DNA of 64,000 bases. Source: Erythrocercus mccallii (lineage: Eukaryota > Chordata > Aves > Passeriformes > Dicruridae). Below are positions 1 to 10,569 of the stretch, in pieces (position 1 is the stretch's first letter; each line of letters opens with the position of its first letter). The position numbers and the translations under genes were made by a program. The stretch is from contig VZRG01001305.1 in the NCBI GenBank assembly GCA_013397435.1, positions 131,193-195,192 on the forward strand. Direction: 5' to 3'. The notes under the pieces were generated by a model. It had not been told where the DNA came from, ran no database searches, and worked only from the letters and a program-made list of their open reading frames with translations.

Positions 1-438
1 CCGGGGGTTCCTCCTGCCGCCGGGGGCCGCCGCGCCCCCGCCCCGTCTGGCCCCCGGGGACGGCTGTGGGAGCGGAGAGGGACAAGGCGAAGGGCGGGGG
101 TGCCCTGCAGCTCCCTCCTTCTTTTCTGATTTTATTATTGTTGGGTGTATTACTATTTCCCTCACCGCCGAGGGGCTTTGCCGAAACTTCCCACCCGTGG
201 GCGCAGCGGTGCGCGGGGCGCCTCCCGCAGTGCGGGGCTCAGTGTACCCCCCTCCTGTCCCCCGCCCCGCTCGCCCTGTGACCTTGGGCACGGCGCCCCG
301 GGCGCGTCCGCAGCTGCGGGATCCCCCCCGCCGGGCCGGTCATCGCCACCTCCGGGCAGGGGTCGGCGCCCCGCCGAGCACTGCTCGGCTTTGTTCTCCC
401 CGCCGGAGCAGGAGGCACCATTAGAAATAAATATAACG

Positions 439-482
439 ATTACCCAGCTTTTTTTTTTCTTAACTGTTGTCATTGTGCACAG
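439..482 (+). other. Possible splice acceptor between the two CpG lobes
   Basis: A pyrimidine run (about ten T) is followed by a branch-point-like TTAAC and ends in GTGCACAG before GAAATAGG. This has the shape of a vertebrate 3' splice site. No open coding exon of note follows, so if used it would join non-coding 5' exons. Such matches also arise by chance. Confidence 0.2.
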
Positions 483-854
483 GAAATAGGACGTTCTAGA
501 TTTCCTGTCATTTTAAACCACAAACCAGCAGTTCTCTAATGCAGATTAGTGAAATTCACACAGACTAAGCACACGCCGTCTCGTTCCCAGAAAAGAAAAA
601 CCTCTTTCCCCGACCCCCTTCCACGCTGTGAGTCGCTCATCTGCCACCTGCATCCTCACTGAAACACAAGGTGGGGGCAAGGGAGGGAGCAAGAGAGGGT
701 GTTCGCTCTCCTCGTTTGCCACGGGAGGTGAAGCAACCTGTCACCGGGCGCATCCCGGCACGCACGCTTTTGCCCGTGCAGGGTGAACACGGCGGAGGCT
801 GCTCCCCCGACAGCCGTGCTCCAGCCGCCCTTCCCACGGCGTTATGTAGGTTAC

Positions 855-879
855 GGGGGAGGGAGGGAAAGAGGGCGGG
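855..879 (+). other. G-quadruplex-capable G-run inside the CpG island
   Basis: The + strand has G5-A-G3-A-G3 and then two further G3 tracts separated by short loops. This meets the usual pattern of at least four runs of three or more G with short loops. Promoter CpG islands often contain such runs, so this is supporting detail for a promoter rather than a separate element. Confidence 0.5.
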
Positions 880-1739
880 AGGCGGGGGCCGGCCGGGGCT
901 GGGGAAGCTCTGACGTCCGTCGCCGCCGCCGGGAGGTGCCTCCCCGCGGCTGGGGGCCGCCCGACGGCGCTGCGGGGCTGGCCCCGCCACCAGCGCCGCC
1001 GCTCCGCTGCTCTTGCTCGGCCGGGCTGCCGAGGGCCGTCGGGCGGACACCGGGGGCAGAGCCGCGCCCCTCTCGCCCCGCGCTCGCTCCGCGCCGCCCG
1101 CCGGAGACGGGGACTGGATGTCGCGGCCACCCGTGCGCCCTGGGGCTGCGGAGAGACCCTTGCGGCACCCTGCCCCGGCCGCCTTCTCGTCCGGGCGCTG
1201 GCTGCAGCGCCGGCCCCCGTGCCAGGTTGGGTGACTTTGCAACTGCACGGCCGGCTGGGCGCCCTGGAGGCGCCAGGCTGTACACAAGCGAAATAACAGT
1301 CTGCCCCGACCCCCAGGGCTGCTAGCCCGGGAGCTGCCCCCGGAGCCATCACAGCCCTGCGGCGGCAGGCCGGGGCCGGTGGGCAGGAGCGAGGAGAAGG
1401 AGGCAGCCCTGCCGTGGCCCTGACGTGCTTCCCGGAGAGCTAAGGGTTAACATCGGCTCGCTTTTCCCGAGCAGCCCTCCTTTCACATTGCATCAAAGTC
1501 CTTTAAAGCTGTTTCTCTTCCCTCCTCCCCTCCCCGGCTGGAAAGACGATTTATCCATGCAAGCTAAGTAAACAGATCTTTGTTTTCGTCTTCCACCCAC
1601 TGCCCTCTTTCTCCAGCCCGAAGCTGGAGCCTCGCCAAGCCGGCTGCAGCGATCGCTGCCTCCACACACACTCGCACACACGGGGCGGGGGAAGAAGCCG
1701 GGTTTCTCGGGTGAGGCAATGCGCCTGCAATTGGCAGGG

Positions 1740-1912
1740 ACAAGGCAGGAATTGTAATTGCACTTCATCATGTGATGGCTTATGAAAGAGGAAGTTTGGA
1801 TGTTTTAGTCACGTACTCCTTTGCCCTCTTGCTTTAGCCTCCAGGTTCTCCGAAGGAAAAAATTACATATATTTATATATACTGGTAGAAAGCCAAGAAA
1901 CAGTGTGTTTGC
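1740..1912 (+). promoter_or_regulatory. Candidate second promoter: M-box plus TATA-like run
   Basis: Just downstream of the CpG island lies TCATGTGA at 1768-1775, which matches the M-box bound by MITF/TFE-family bHLH factors. A TATA-like run, TTTATATATAC, sits at 1872-1882. It would place a start near 1905-1912, a few bases before a short open exon with a splice donor (1921-1963). The spacing is right for a TATA promoter. That it is used is inference; AT-runs of this kind are common. Confidence 0.35.
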
Positions 1913-1920
1913 GCATTTCA

Positions 1921-1963
1921 GATCATGAGCAGAGCTGGAGTGCTAGCTGAGCGAGGCTGCAGG
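1921..1963 (+). other. Possible short first coding exon (13 codons) with splice donor
   Basis: ATG at 1925 opens the reading MSRAGVLAERGCR. The 13th codon, AGG, ends exactly at a good donor (AGG|GTAAGA, GT at 1964-1965), giving a phase-0 exon end. The bases before it, TTTGCGCATTTCAG, also resemble a splice acceptor, so it could instead be an internal exon. If unspliced, the frame runs on to a stop at 2069-2071, about 48 codons. I do not recognise the peptide. It could be an alternative N-terminus of a nearby gene or a chance combination. Confidence 0.25.
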
Positions 1964-1974
1964 GTAAGAAGAAA

Positions 1975-4110
1975 GCAAAGCTTTGAGCTGTGGCAGGCTT
2001 TTAACTGCAGGACAGAAAATGTGATCTGTATTTATTTTTCTTTATTTTTAATGAAAACTAGCTGCATAGAAAAGTCAAGATGAGCAGTATTCTGGTTTTG
2101 CTGCATTTGGTGCCTTTGAATTCATTCTGGTGGAAAAGGAAAAAAAATCATGTTACCAAGCTCAATGTCAAAAAGCTGATAAAAAAATAGTGGCAGTGCT
2201 ACATAGGAAATGTGGTTTATGTATCAAATCACAAAAAAAACACCCTCAAAGCTGTTGACTGTTACAGCAGTAACTGCACAGGAATCGAACAAATAATGCA
2301 TTTGTCTCCTGTTCTTTTTTCTTGAAACAGAAACCATCCCTTTGTGCCCGATCTCTGTGAAACGCCCCTTGCTGCAACACACCAAGGCTATAGATAGGAG
2401 CAGCGTGTGCAGGGCAATGTCTTACGGGGTGCAGGGCTGTGAAGGTCTGGGGCAGTCCCTGACCAAGGAGCACCATGGTGGCATGGATGAGCGTCCAGCA
2501 CAGTGTGAAAGGCTTTTGTCTTTTTCTGGTGTGCCCAGTGTCATGGGTCAGGGAAGGAAGGGAGAGGAATGGAGTGGGGCAGCTCTTTGACATGAACTCT
2601 GTTTGCCACCCCCACATCAATGCCATGCCCCTTTTCACAATGTGGGGTTTTTTGCTTTTGTCGGTGAACCACACTGAGATCTTGCTGTGTTTTTCTTACT
2701 CCCTGCAGGGTCTTATATCCTTTCCCACCTATCCTCTGCACTGGCAGAAGTGATTGCATGCAGATCCTTGTCCCAGGACTGGGCCCCCAGCCTGCACTTC
2801 ACCCACATACCTATCCCCCATGGGGCCTGCCCTTCCATGTCCAAACCGGTGCTCCTCACTTGATCACCTCTGCCCTTGGCATTCTTCTTTCCCTTCTGAT
2901 TGAGGGCTGTCTCACATCCTTCTCCAGCGGATACACACTGCTTCCTCCATGGCTCTTATTTGCATCCTTCTGTTGTGGCAGGAGTCCTGCAGGGTAATAT
3001 CAAAATGGCCAGAGCCAAGACACAAAGGGCAATTATGTTGAAGGATGCTACTACATCTCCTTCATTGATCCATAATGAATTATGGAGGCTGCTCTCTCAG
3101 AACTGAGAGAGGAGAGGCTGGGAATAGTCCTTGAAGTTTTGGATTTAGTCAGATGCAGGTGACTCTGGGCCAGCAATGTTTAATTAGTGCTATAGGGGAA
3201 AAAAAAAGATAATTATGCAAATGAGGGTGTCATCAGGCACAGCTTGTTGACATGAATAGGCTTTGGACAGGCTCACGGTAAGCCACTGATCCTGCAGATG
3301 TTTACAACCAGCTATAACTTTATTCACAGGAGCATCACTATGAATGTAAAGCTGTGTGCACTTATGGGCTTGCAGGATGAGAGCATGCCTCCCCGAGAGC
3401 CGCTTGTCAGCAGTGTGCTGACGGCTGCCCTGCAGCCTGGAGCTGACTGCTGATGGCAGGAGCTGACAGAGCCACTGGCACAAAAATATTCCACTGAGGC
3501 CGGAGAGAGGTCACTGCACTAGCTCAGTGTGAGGCAGGACATGCCAGAGGATTGAGAGAGACTCAAGCAGCTAGCTACTCAGTGTCTGCTGTTTCCCATA
3601 CATGGGGCCTTTTATTAACTCCTTGAAGACAGCTGCACTGGATGCTGCTGTTTGGTGTTAACTTCTGAAGAGCTGCGGGACGCCTGAGCAGAGCCTGCCT
3701 AGAAGAGGAAGCAGCAATGGGACAATCGTTTACCATTAGTTCACGGATATGTCCCGAAATACGGAGATGCGACGTATGCTGCTATTCTGCTCCAGTGCTT
3801 TGCTCTAGCCAGCTTGGGCAGGGCTAGTTACCAGGGCTGGTTACTGTGAGCAAGAGCCTGTGTGCTACAGCTTCTGCTCCATTGGTGGGCTCTGCTCGAG
3901 GCAGTTTGGAGAAAAATTTGCATGCTTTCTTTAAAAAATGAGACAATTCTGTTTTTAACAGCGCAGTTGACTTTATGCCCTCTTTTCAAGTAGAAGTAGA
4001 AAAAAAGCAGCAAGGAAAAGATCATGGAAATACTTGAGAAATTCAGAGGTTACTAGCCTCCGAAGAAAAAGAAAAACTTCAGAGAAACACTTCCAGAATA
4101 CCAGAAGAAA
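1975..4110. other. Unique non-coding DNA, no gene seen
   Basis: Mixed-composition sequence with short ORFs on both strands and no recognisable domain. There is a poly-A patch near 2232-2240 and nothing that reads as a mobile element. It probably belongs to the intron or flank downstream of the island. Confidence 0.6.
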
Positions 4111-4119
4111 GGGCAATTG

Positions 4120-4420
4120 ATGTGGAAAAGCTTCCGCCCCTTATCCCCAGGCTGAGTAAATAGGCATGTCGGGTTATCCCATTTACACCCCGCCTTGGTG
4201 CTCAGGATTTCGAGCCACAGTCAGCAATTGTCTGCAGCCACGGGCGAGGGGGGCAGGAATGTGGTGGCCGGGGGCTTCCCGGGGCGCAGGCAGAGCGGCC
4301 GGCTGGCCGGGTGACCCCTTCCCAAAATAAACAGGAAGCCCAGGAAGCAGTGACCCCTCCGTGACACCGCGCTGGCTCTGCTCCCTGCCTTCTGTGCGGG
4401 AGTCGACAGGCTTCCAAATA
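4120..4420. promoter_or_regulatory. GC-rich candidate enhancer with FOX:ETS-like site
   Basis: This patch is richer in G+C and CpG than its surroundings. It contains ATAAACAGGAAG at 4327-4338, which resembles the composite site bound jointly by forkhead and ETS factors in endothelial enhancers. A TEAD-like GGAATG lies near 4256 and a GATA-like GGTTATCC near 4172. The motif matches are direct; enhancer function is inference. Confidence 0.35.
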
Positions 4421-4429
4421 CCCTCAGAA

Positions 4430-6940
4430 AATTGGACAGGGGCGAGGGCTCCACAGGAAACGTTACAAAATAAGAGCAGAAACAGATCGTCTGCTGAAAA
4501 AATTACAGAGGGCTTTAGAGCTCCTTCTTTTTAGGCTTCTGGATGGTTGTATTCCTGTCTGTGCTTCGTTCCCCTGAGCCCACGTCGGTGCAGCTTGCAG
4601 GGCCCCGAGTAGCTGCAGAGGGGCAGAGCTTCCCTCCCTGCATGTGTGGAAGCGCTGGTGTGCCTGAGCAAAGCACACAGAGGAGCCCCAAGGAGGCTGC
4701 GCCAAAGGCTTTCTCGGATGGGCTGGGGAGTTCAGGCTGGGAAATGCTTTACCCCTGTTTGTGGGAGTTGGCAGTAGGGTCCTCACACAAAATAAAAGTC
4801 AAAACCGAGGGCCAGACCTTCTCAAAGTGTGGGCCAGGGCTATTAATGCTGTTTCCAACACGGGAGTTCCTGCATTACCCAGACATCCCCCTGAAGCAGC
4901 ACGCTGGCGCTTGCTGACAGCTCCAGCTGGCAAATCACCTCCCGGGCCTGCCAGAAGAACTCGCCATCCCAAAAGCCTCCCTGCCTCGATGGCTGGTGGC
5001 CCCGCAGTTTAGGGCACGACAGGACCACCACCAGTGGGGCAGGCAGCCCAGCTGAAGGGAGACTGCTGCTGCTGATAGCCAGGCTTCCTGGCAGCGCCAG
5101 CCATTTTGCAATCCCATTTTTCTACTCACATAGCAGCAGTTGTCTCGTCCTTCCTGCAGGGCGTGGACACCTGGAGGGGCTGGGGGCTCAGGGGGGCAGG
5201 TGCCGATGGGTTTGGCCTCCAACACAGATAAGCCAGCTCCAAAAGACTCCGGGGAGAGTAAAGGAGGGAAGATGGATTCCCTCTCTGATTCCCTAGCAAT
5301 TGCTAGGATTGTATTGCTATGGAACACTGGGTAGCAAACCAGACACGCCCACCTAGCTGGGTAGCAAAATGCACTACGCCGGTGTGCTCCCCCGTCCCCC
5401 CACTTCTGAGGGGTTGCTCTTTAGGGAAGGGACTATAATACAGGGAGCAGTGGGCAGCTGCTGCAGGAGAGTCCCTTGAACAGACCAGTCTTCCTTCAGG
5501 AGAAATTTTGATCATTGGCACACAAAGGCTGCAAAATGGTTCATTGGGCTGCAGCCTTGGTTTGTTCCAGGCACACTGAGATATTGTTGGTGTGCCCATG
5601 TTTCTGCTAGTCATTGCAGCTATACTATTTCAATGTTGCAATGAGACAGGAATCCACAGCAGGGTGCCCAAATCTGAGAAAGCACAGAATGCAAACAAAA
5701 TTTGGTTTTGGCCTCCCAGCACTTCCTCTCATTCTCTCCCTTTCTCTCTTCCTGATGCTCAGGCAGTGCCCCTCCTCTGCAGGGAACCCCTTAGGGAGCA
5801 TTCTGGGCAGGCAGAGCGGTGAGGAAATGCTCCTCTCCGTGCTTCAGCTCAGAGCCTTATCTTTTTGCTGACTGCAGTCTAATACGCTAAGTAAAAGCAA
5901 GTAAAAAAGGCTATTTTTATCTTTTTGTACATTCTGTCATATGAGTAGTGTGTGTATGTGTAGCAATGCTGAGGAGCAATACTTACAAGTTGAGGCATTA
6001 ATGATGTATTTGTAAACTTTAACAGCAGAGTTGTATTGCATTACTTCATTCTGTCCATGTGTACTTTTGGTCAAAGAAAATCATACACATCCCTTTTCCA
6101 GGCACCCACATCCCTTCTGCTCGTGCTGAGTTCCAGAAGGAGGTGCCTGCTAGGAAGTACAGTTGAGTTCATATTGGATTAAAAGAACACTTGCAGCATT
6201 AATAACTGGTAGACCTGTGCTGGAGCTGGCAATTAAACTCAGTCTCCTCCTGCAAATTCCAATCATTAAAGGAACTTGCCAAAGGCTGGGACCTGCATAT
6301 CACTTAGTCTCCCAAATAGGGCTGGATGAGGACCAGTCATCTTCAATAATGGGTCCTGCGAAGGACCTCACATCTTGCTTGAGGAATGCCCATGCCACTG
6401 AGCTTGCTGGGGCGGCTGCAGAGGCTGCTTGCACAGCTGCCACTTGCTGCTGGTTCAGAGGTCTTGCATGTGCTCTTGGAAGGTGTCACACAGGCATCCA
6501 TCAGCAAGCCTCCCCCTAACACATCTCACCAGTTTCCCCCCGAGGTCCATCACGATAAGGAGCATCAAGCAGTTGCCTCTTTGCTCCATGGTCTGCTTGC
6601 ACTACCCATATGCCTCGTGCAGCCTCAGAGGTGAGTGACTTTTGAATAGTGCAGATCTGGGATGGGTTTCAGTGGCTGATCCAGAGGAAAGAGGATGATC
6701 ATCTTGATCATCCATTTTCCCTCTGCCAGTTACTATTATTGCTAACTGCTGTTCCACACACATTGTAATTAAGTGGAAAAAATACAGACCAAATGAAAAA
6801 GAGTACAAGCCTCTCAAAAACATCTCTGCTTTAGCTGCAGCCTGACTCAGCCTTCAATTAACATTCTTACTTAAAATAGTTTTGTTATACAGCTTTTGTT
6901 GAATGTTACATAATGGCAGACCAAATCACCACCCCAGAGC
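4430..6940. other. Unique non-coding DNA, no gene seen
   Basis: Short overlapping ORFs only, none with a known domain. No repeat family recognised. A short T/C-rich run lies at about 5727-5755. Confidence 0.6.
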
Positions 6941-6943
6941 ACC

Positions 6944-7720
6944 ATGCTGAAGAGAGGAGCTTGGTTTCCGGAGCACTGTCTCATCCTGTCTTTGATCCAG
7001 ATGGCCTTGGGTGTGAGCTGGGTGAGCTACCAGAGGACAGCATGCAGCACACCTGCAGCTCTGCTTTGGAGGGCACAACGAGCTGGTGCAGTCAGTACAA
7101 GTGGTCCCATTCTCCCCCACCCCAGCTCTCGGTTCTGCCGGCACTACCCTCGGCATTTTGCTTGTGTGGCTAATGGAGCAAATCTGACAGCACCAATGGG
7201 TGCAGTGCAACTAAACCTTCCCCAGTGCCACCATCCTGCTGTGCCAGAGGTGCTTCTGCGGAGCAGGGAGCAGGTTGGGAGCGGGCTGGGAAGGGACCTC
7301 AGCAGCAGCATCAGTTTGGAGCTGCTGCTGAAGCCCCTCATGCTGCACTTGCAGGTGTCCTCCCATCACCCACCAACAGCTGTGATAACCTGCCCCAAGT
7401 TGCCAGAGCGCACACTAAAGAGGAGGGAGGGACACATGAACCAGCTGGGCTTCCCAGGGACACAGGACCATGCTGGAGATGGGTCTGATTTCCTGCCAGG
7501 ACCTGAGGAGCTTAAAGGCTGGGCTCTATATCCTTCAGAGCAAGATGACAGCCCTGCCTCCATCATCAGTAATGATAATGTGGGGAAACCCCTGCACAGG
7601 ACTTCTCTTCACTGCAGAGGGGTGTCCTTATCACTCAGTGACAGTAAAAAAACTACCAGCATTATTTTTCCTTTGTTGTTCTTCTCGGGCCTATGTCTAA
7701 CAGGTACAAAACTAGAATGA
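6944..7720 (+). other. Unusually long ORF (258 codons), coding status doubtful
   Basis: An ATG in a good context (ACCATG) opens 258 codons ending in TGA. The first ~30 residues include a mildly hydrophobic stretch and the rest is Ser/Leu/Pro-rich. No domain, repeat or membrane pattern is recognised. An AATAAA polyadenylation hexamer lies at 7747-7752, close behind the stop, which a single-exon gene or retrocopy would have. Against it: no promoter, no family match, and several other frames are open in the same stretch, which suggests locally few stops. It could be a lineage-specific gene, a degraded retrocopy or chance; I favour chance. Confidence 0.15.
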
Positions 7721-7722
7721 AA

Positions 7723-7736
7723 CACGTGTGCACGTG
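7723..7736. promoter_or_regulatory. Tandem CACGTG E-boxes
   Basis: Two perfect E-boxes, CACGTG, at 7723-7728 and 7731-7736, are separated by TG. Closely paired E-boxes are bound cooperatively by bHLH factors such as CLOCK:BMAL1, MYC/MAX and USF. They sit in a TG-rich run, so simple-repeat drift could also have made them. Confidence 0.3.
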
Positions 7737-7759
7737 TGTATGTGTAAATAAAATGTATG

Positions 7760-10130
7760 TTTGTATTACAATCTCAAAAATTGGTACATGCAATGCAGGT
7801 ATGAGGTGAGGAAGATACTATATATCATATCTACTTCAGTATGGGGGCCTACTTTCGAAGCCATTGCTGTCAAGTTTATGGCTCCACAAAGACTCTCTGG
7901 GACTGTGAGAACCTTACCCAAGGACTGCACCATGCTCATGAACTAGGATGGTCATTCAAATGGAGAGAGAGCTGGGAAAAGAAGGAGTCAGGCACATCTA
8001 AACCTAGTATCACTCACCACTCCCAGCCTCAGTAAGCCAGTGATCACAGGGGAATCATAGTTCCCACTGGGGGCAGTTCTGCTAAGTCACTGAATTTTCA
8101 CTAGAGCGGCATTTGGCCTGAGGTGATGATGCAGTGCACCGCTTAACGCAAGGTCAAGCATCCCTGCAGCTGACAGGTCACTCCTGCCTCATCCAGAGGA
8201 CCATTGCATCTGCTTGCCTTAACTCAGACTCCCAGCCTGGCCCACCAGCAGAGATGCAGGAGGGTCGGTCCTGCCAGTGTCCCACTCTGCCAAGGGGCTG
8301 CGAAAATTCCTAGGGAGGACAGGAAAGTCACATAAAGGGCTCAGCTCCTCTTCCTCTGGGAGATCCTGCAGTGGCACGCAACCTGGAAAGAAGTAGGTTA
8401 ATGCAAGCGAGGCCCTTTCTTGTGAATTTTGCTTTAGACTAAGAGTTACGTGTTTTGGCAGACTTTTTGATGAATAGGTCAGCAGGGTGTGGAAATGTAT
8501 TCTAAAGCTTTCTGCATCCTTGCACATGCTTCTAGTTGCCGGGGGTTTTGCCTACTGCTTCACTTGGAAAGGTTTAAAAGAAAATGCAAATCATAGGCAA
8601 AGAGTAGAGATAGATTTTTTGTGCATATTTTTGGCAGTTTTTAGCCGTTCCTTTGTAATTTGTGAAACAACAGTAAGAAAACCTACTCAGCTGTATATGA
8701 TATAAAAATACCAGTTTCTCTGTTTACAAATAGAAAAAAATATCCCATCAGAACCTGCTACATACACCTCCAGGTAGCATGCATAAATGTCCTTAGAACC
8801 TTCTTTGCCTCAGAATGAATACAGGGCAAGCGGGAAGAATCTGGACTTTTTCACATCTTCTTCCAGAACTGGCACTGGTAATAAAAAGATATTGTTTCAT
8901 ACACTTCAAAAAGATGTGAATGTTTCTGCATGCTAGGCTTTCAGAATCAAACTTCTACACTTGAAATATGAGAAAAATCATATGAGCAAAAGACTAAGAA
9001 ACTCTTTTCAGATGTAATCAGATACACTGTCCGACAGACTGGAATACTTAAAATAATTTTCAACCAATGGCATGTAAAGACATGCCTGCCTTGGACACGG
9101 TTAAGACATCCAGCCCCCATATTTTACATACCCTCCTAATTACATTCATATGTTCAGTTTCATATTTGACCTCTCTCTTGCAACAGAGTGCCAAATAAAG
9201 CACTCCACCTCCTAGGCCTCATATAGGAATTAAGCTGGGGAGTGTGGAGAATTCATGGTTGTTTTATTCCTCAAGCATACACCAATAAGCAGTAAGCAAA
9301 ATAAAAACATTTTTTAAAAACCCACTACAAATGTGCATTTTAAATTTAAAGTACACTCTGGGCTCTTTCTCTTGGTCTTGTTTTTTTGAGCACTTTGGTG
9401 TTCACACCTCTAATGCTTCCTCCTTCATCTGGCAGCTCACCAGCTACCAGGTTTCAGCTTCTCTTTATTTGGAGGAAAAGACTATTTGCACAAAAATGTC
9501 AGCATTCCAGAGTGAGAAACTGGCTCATCTCAGTTGTTAGGACTTTTGTCACTGAATCCACTAGGTTCAGGTTTCCAGTGCACTGGGAACTGCTTTACAT
9601 GAAACCCCAGGGAAACACTGACCAGAAGACCAGCTGAGAGAAATACAGTGTTTTCTTCCCTCCCCTAAATTCCCTAAGAAGCCAAAGCCAAAAATCACAT
9701 CACTGTCAGCAAGAAGAGAATTGGAAAACCTGATAAATGTGATTGCTTGGTGTGAAATGTACATGCTTTAAAAGCATGTTATCAAAGAGAAAAAGATCTG
9801 AAGGCACAGTGATTCCTAAATGGTGGCCTTTGGACCCTTGCTGTTGTTTTGGTGAAGGAAACAGCAACGGTGCCAGAAGGAGCAAAGTGACTGGCAGCCT
9901 GCACCGGAGTGCATTCCACTCCCAGCTTGTTCTCAGGCAAGACAACGTTTTTCCCAAGTGCAGTCCACACGGCTGGATCACAGGCCCTCAGCCTTCAGCA
10001 CATCAATATTTCCAGATTCAAGACAATGCATCTGCAACATTATGGGTGAACTGTACCTCCTGTATATTTTGCTTGGGCAGTCAGGTTTAAGTACCATGCT
10101 GCTCTGCTTCCTTTAGCACTGCTTTTGAAA
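7760..10130. other. Unique AT-rich non-coding DNA, no gene seen
   Basis: AT-rich sequence from about 8700 to 9330 with frequent stops in all frames. No mobile element or gene recognised. Confidence 0.6.
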
Positions 10131-10139
10131 CCTTTTTTT

Positions 10140-10560
10140 GTGGAGAAAGAAGAGTAATCCTCATGTAAAAGTAATAGTATTGCAGACTTAGACAGCAGAT
10201 GGTGTTATTAAATAAGTGGGCAAAGTCTAAGGTCATAATGCTCTAACAATTAACAAGTTATATTGTCTATCACTTAATAGGTAACCTCCTGGTGTGGGAT
10301 ATTTGCAAGGCTGAGCAGACTGGCAAGTGGTATCTTGTCCAAGCCCAGATAACTCTTCCAGTTAAACAAATATTTGACAACCATTCTCTTGCCTAAATTT
10401 GTTGCTACCAATGTGTCAGATAAAAATAATATGATTCCATTTAATCTCCTAAATGATCCCTTCTTTAACCGACTACATTAGGTTTTAACTAGACAGTAAC
10501 AATTTGAGTGCTTATTGATAGTTGCCTGGCATATAAGATAATTTATAGGAGCACAGAGAG
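10140..10560. promoter_or_regulatory. AT-rich block resembling a conserved non-coding element
   Basis: The block is information-rich rather than repetitive, with GATA-type (AGATAA), homeodomain-type (TTAAT) and POU-like words and no coding frame. This texture is common in conserved vertebrate enhancers. I cannot measure conservation from one sequence, so this is a weak call. Confidence 0.2.
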
Positions 10561-10569
10561 ACGAGTCCT

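Larger units (their letters stand above)
1..1430. promoter_or_regulatory. CpG island, likely promoter region of an unidentified gene
   Basis: The sequence is very GC- and CpG-rich in two lobes, about 1-410 and 690-1430, separated by an AT-richer stretch at about 420-690. The island runs off the left edge, so its true size is unknown. It carries CRE-like TGACGT cores near 913 and 1422 and many GC boxes. Such islands usually mark promoters of broadly expressed or developmental genes in vertebrates. The long ORFs here on both strands are frames kept open by high GC. They are low-complexity (Arg/Pro/Gly/Ala-rich) and overlap each other on both strands, so I do not call any coding. Direction of transcription cannot be told from this sequence alone. 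Confidence 0.8.

Noticed and set aside
66..281. ORF with a signal-peptide-like hydrophobic stretch in the CpG island
   Set aside because: It begins at a GTG, not an ATG, and overlaps other GC-driven frames. No domain follows.
637..1352. Long frames (up to 216 codons) on both strands in the CpG island
   Set aside because: High GC removes stops from all frames. The products are low-complexity Arg/Pro/Ala/Gly and no splice or start context favours one.
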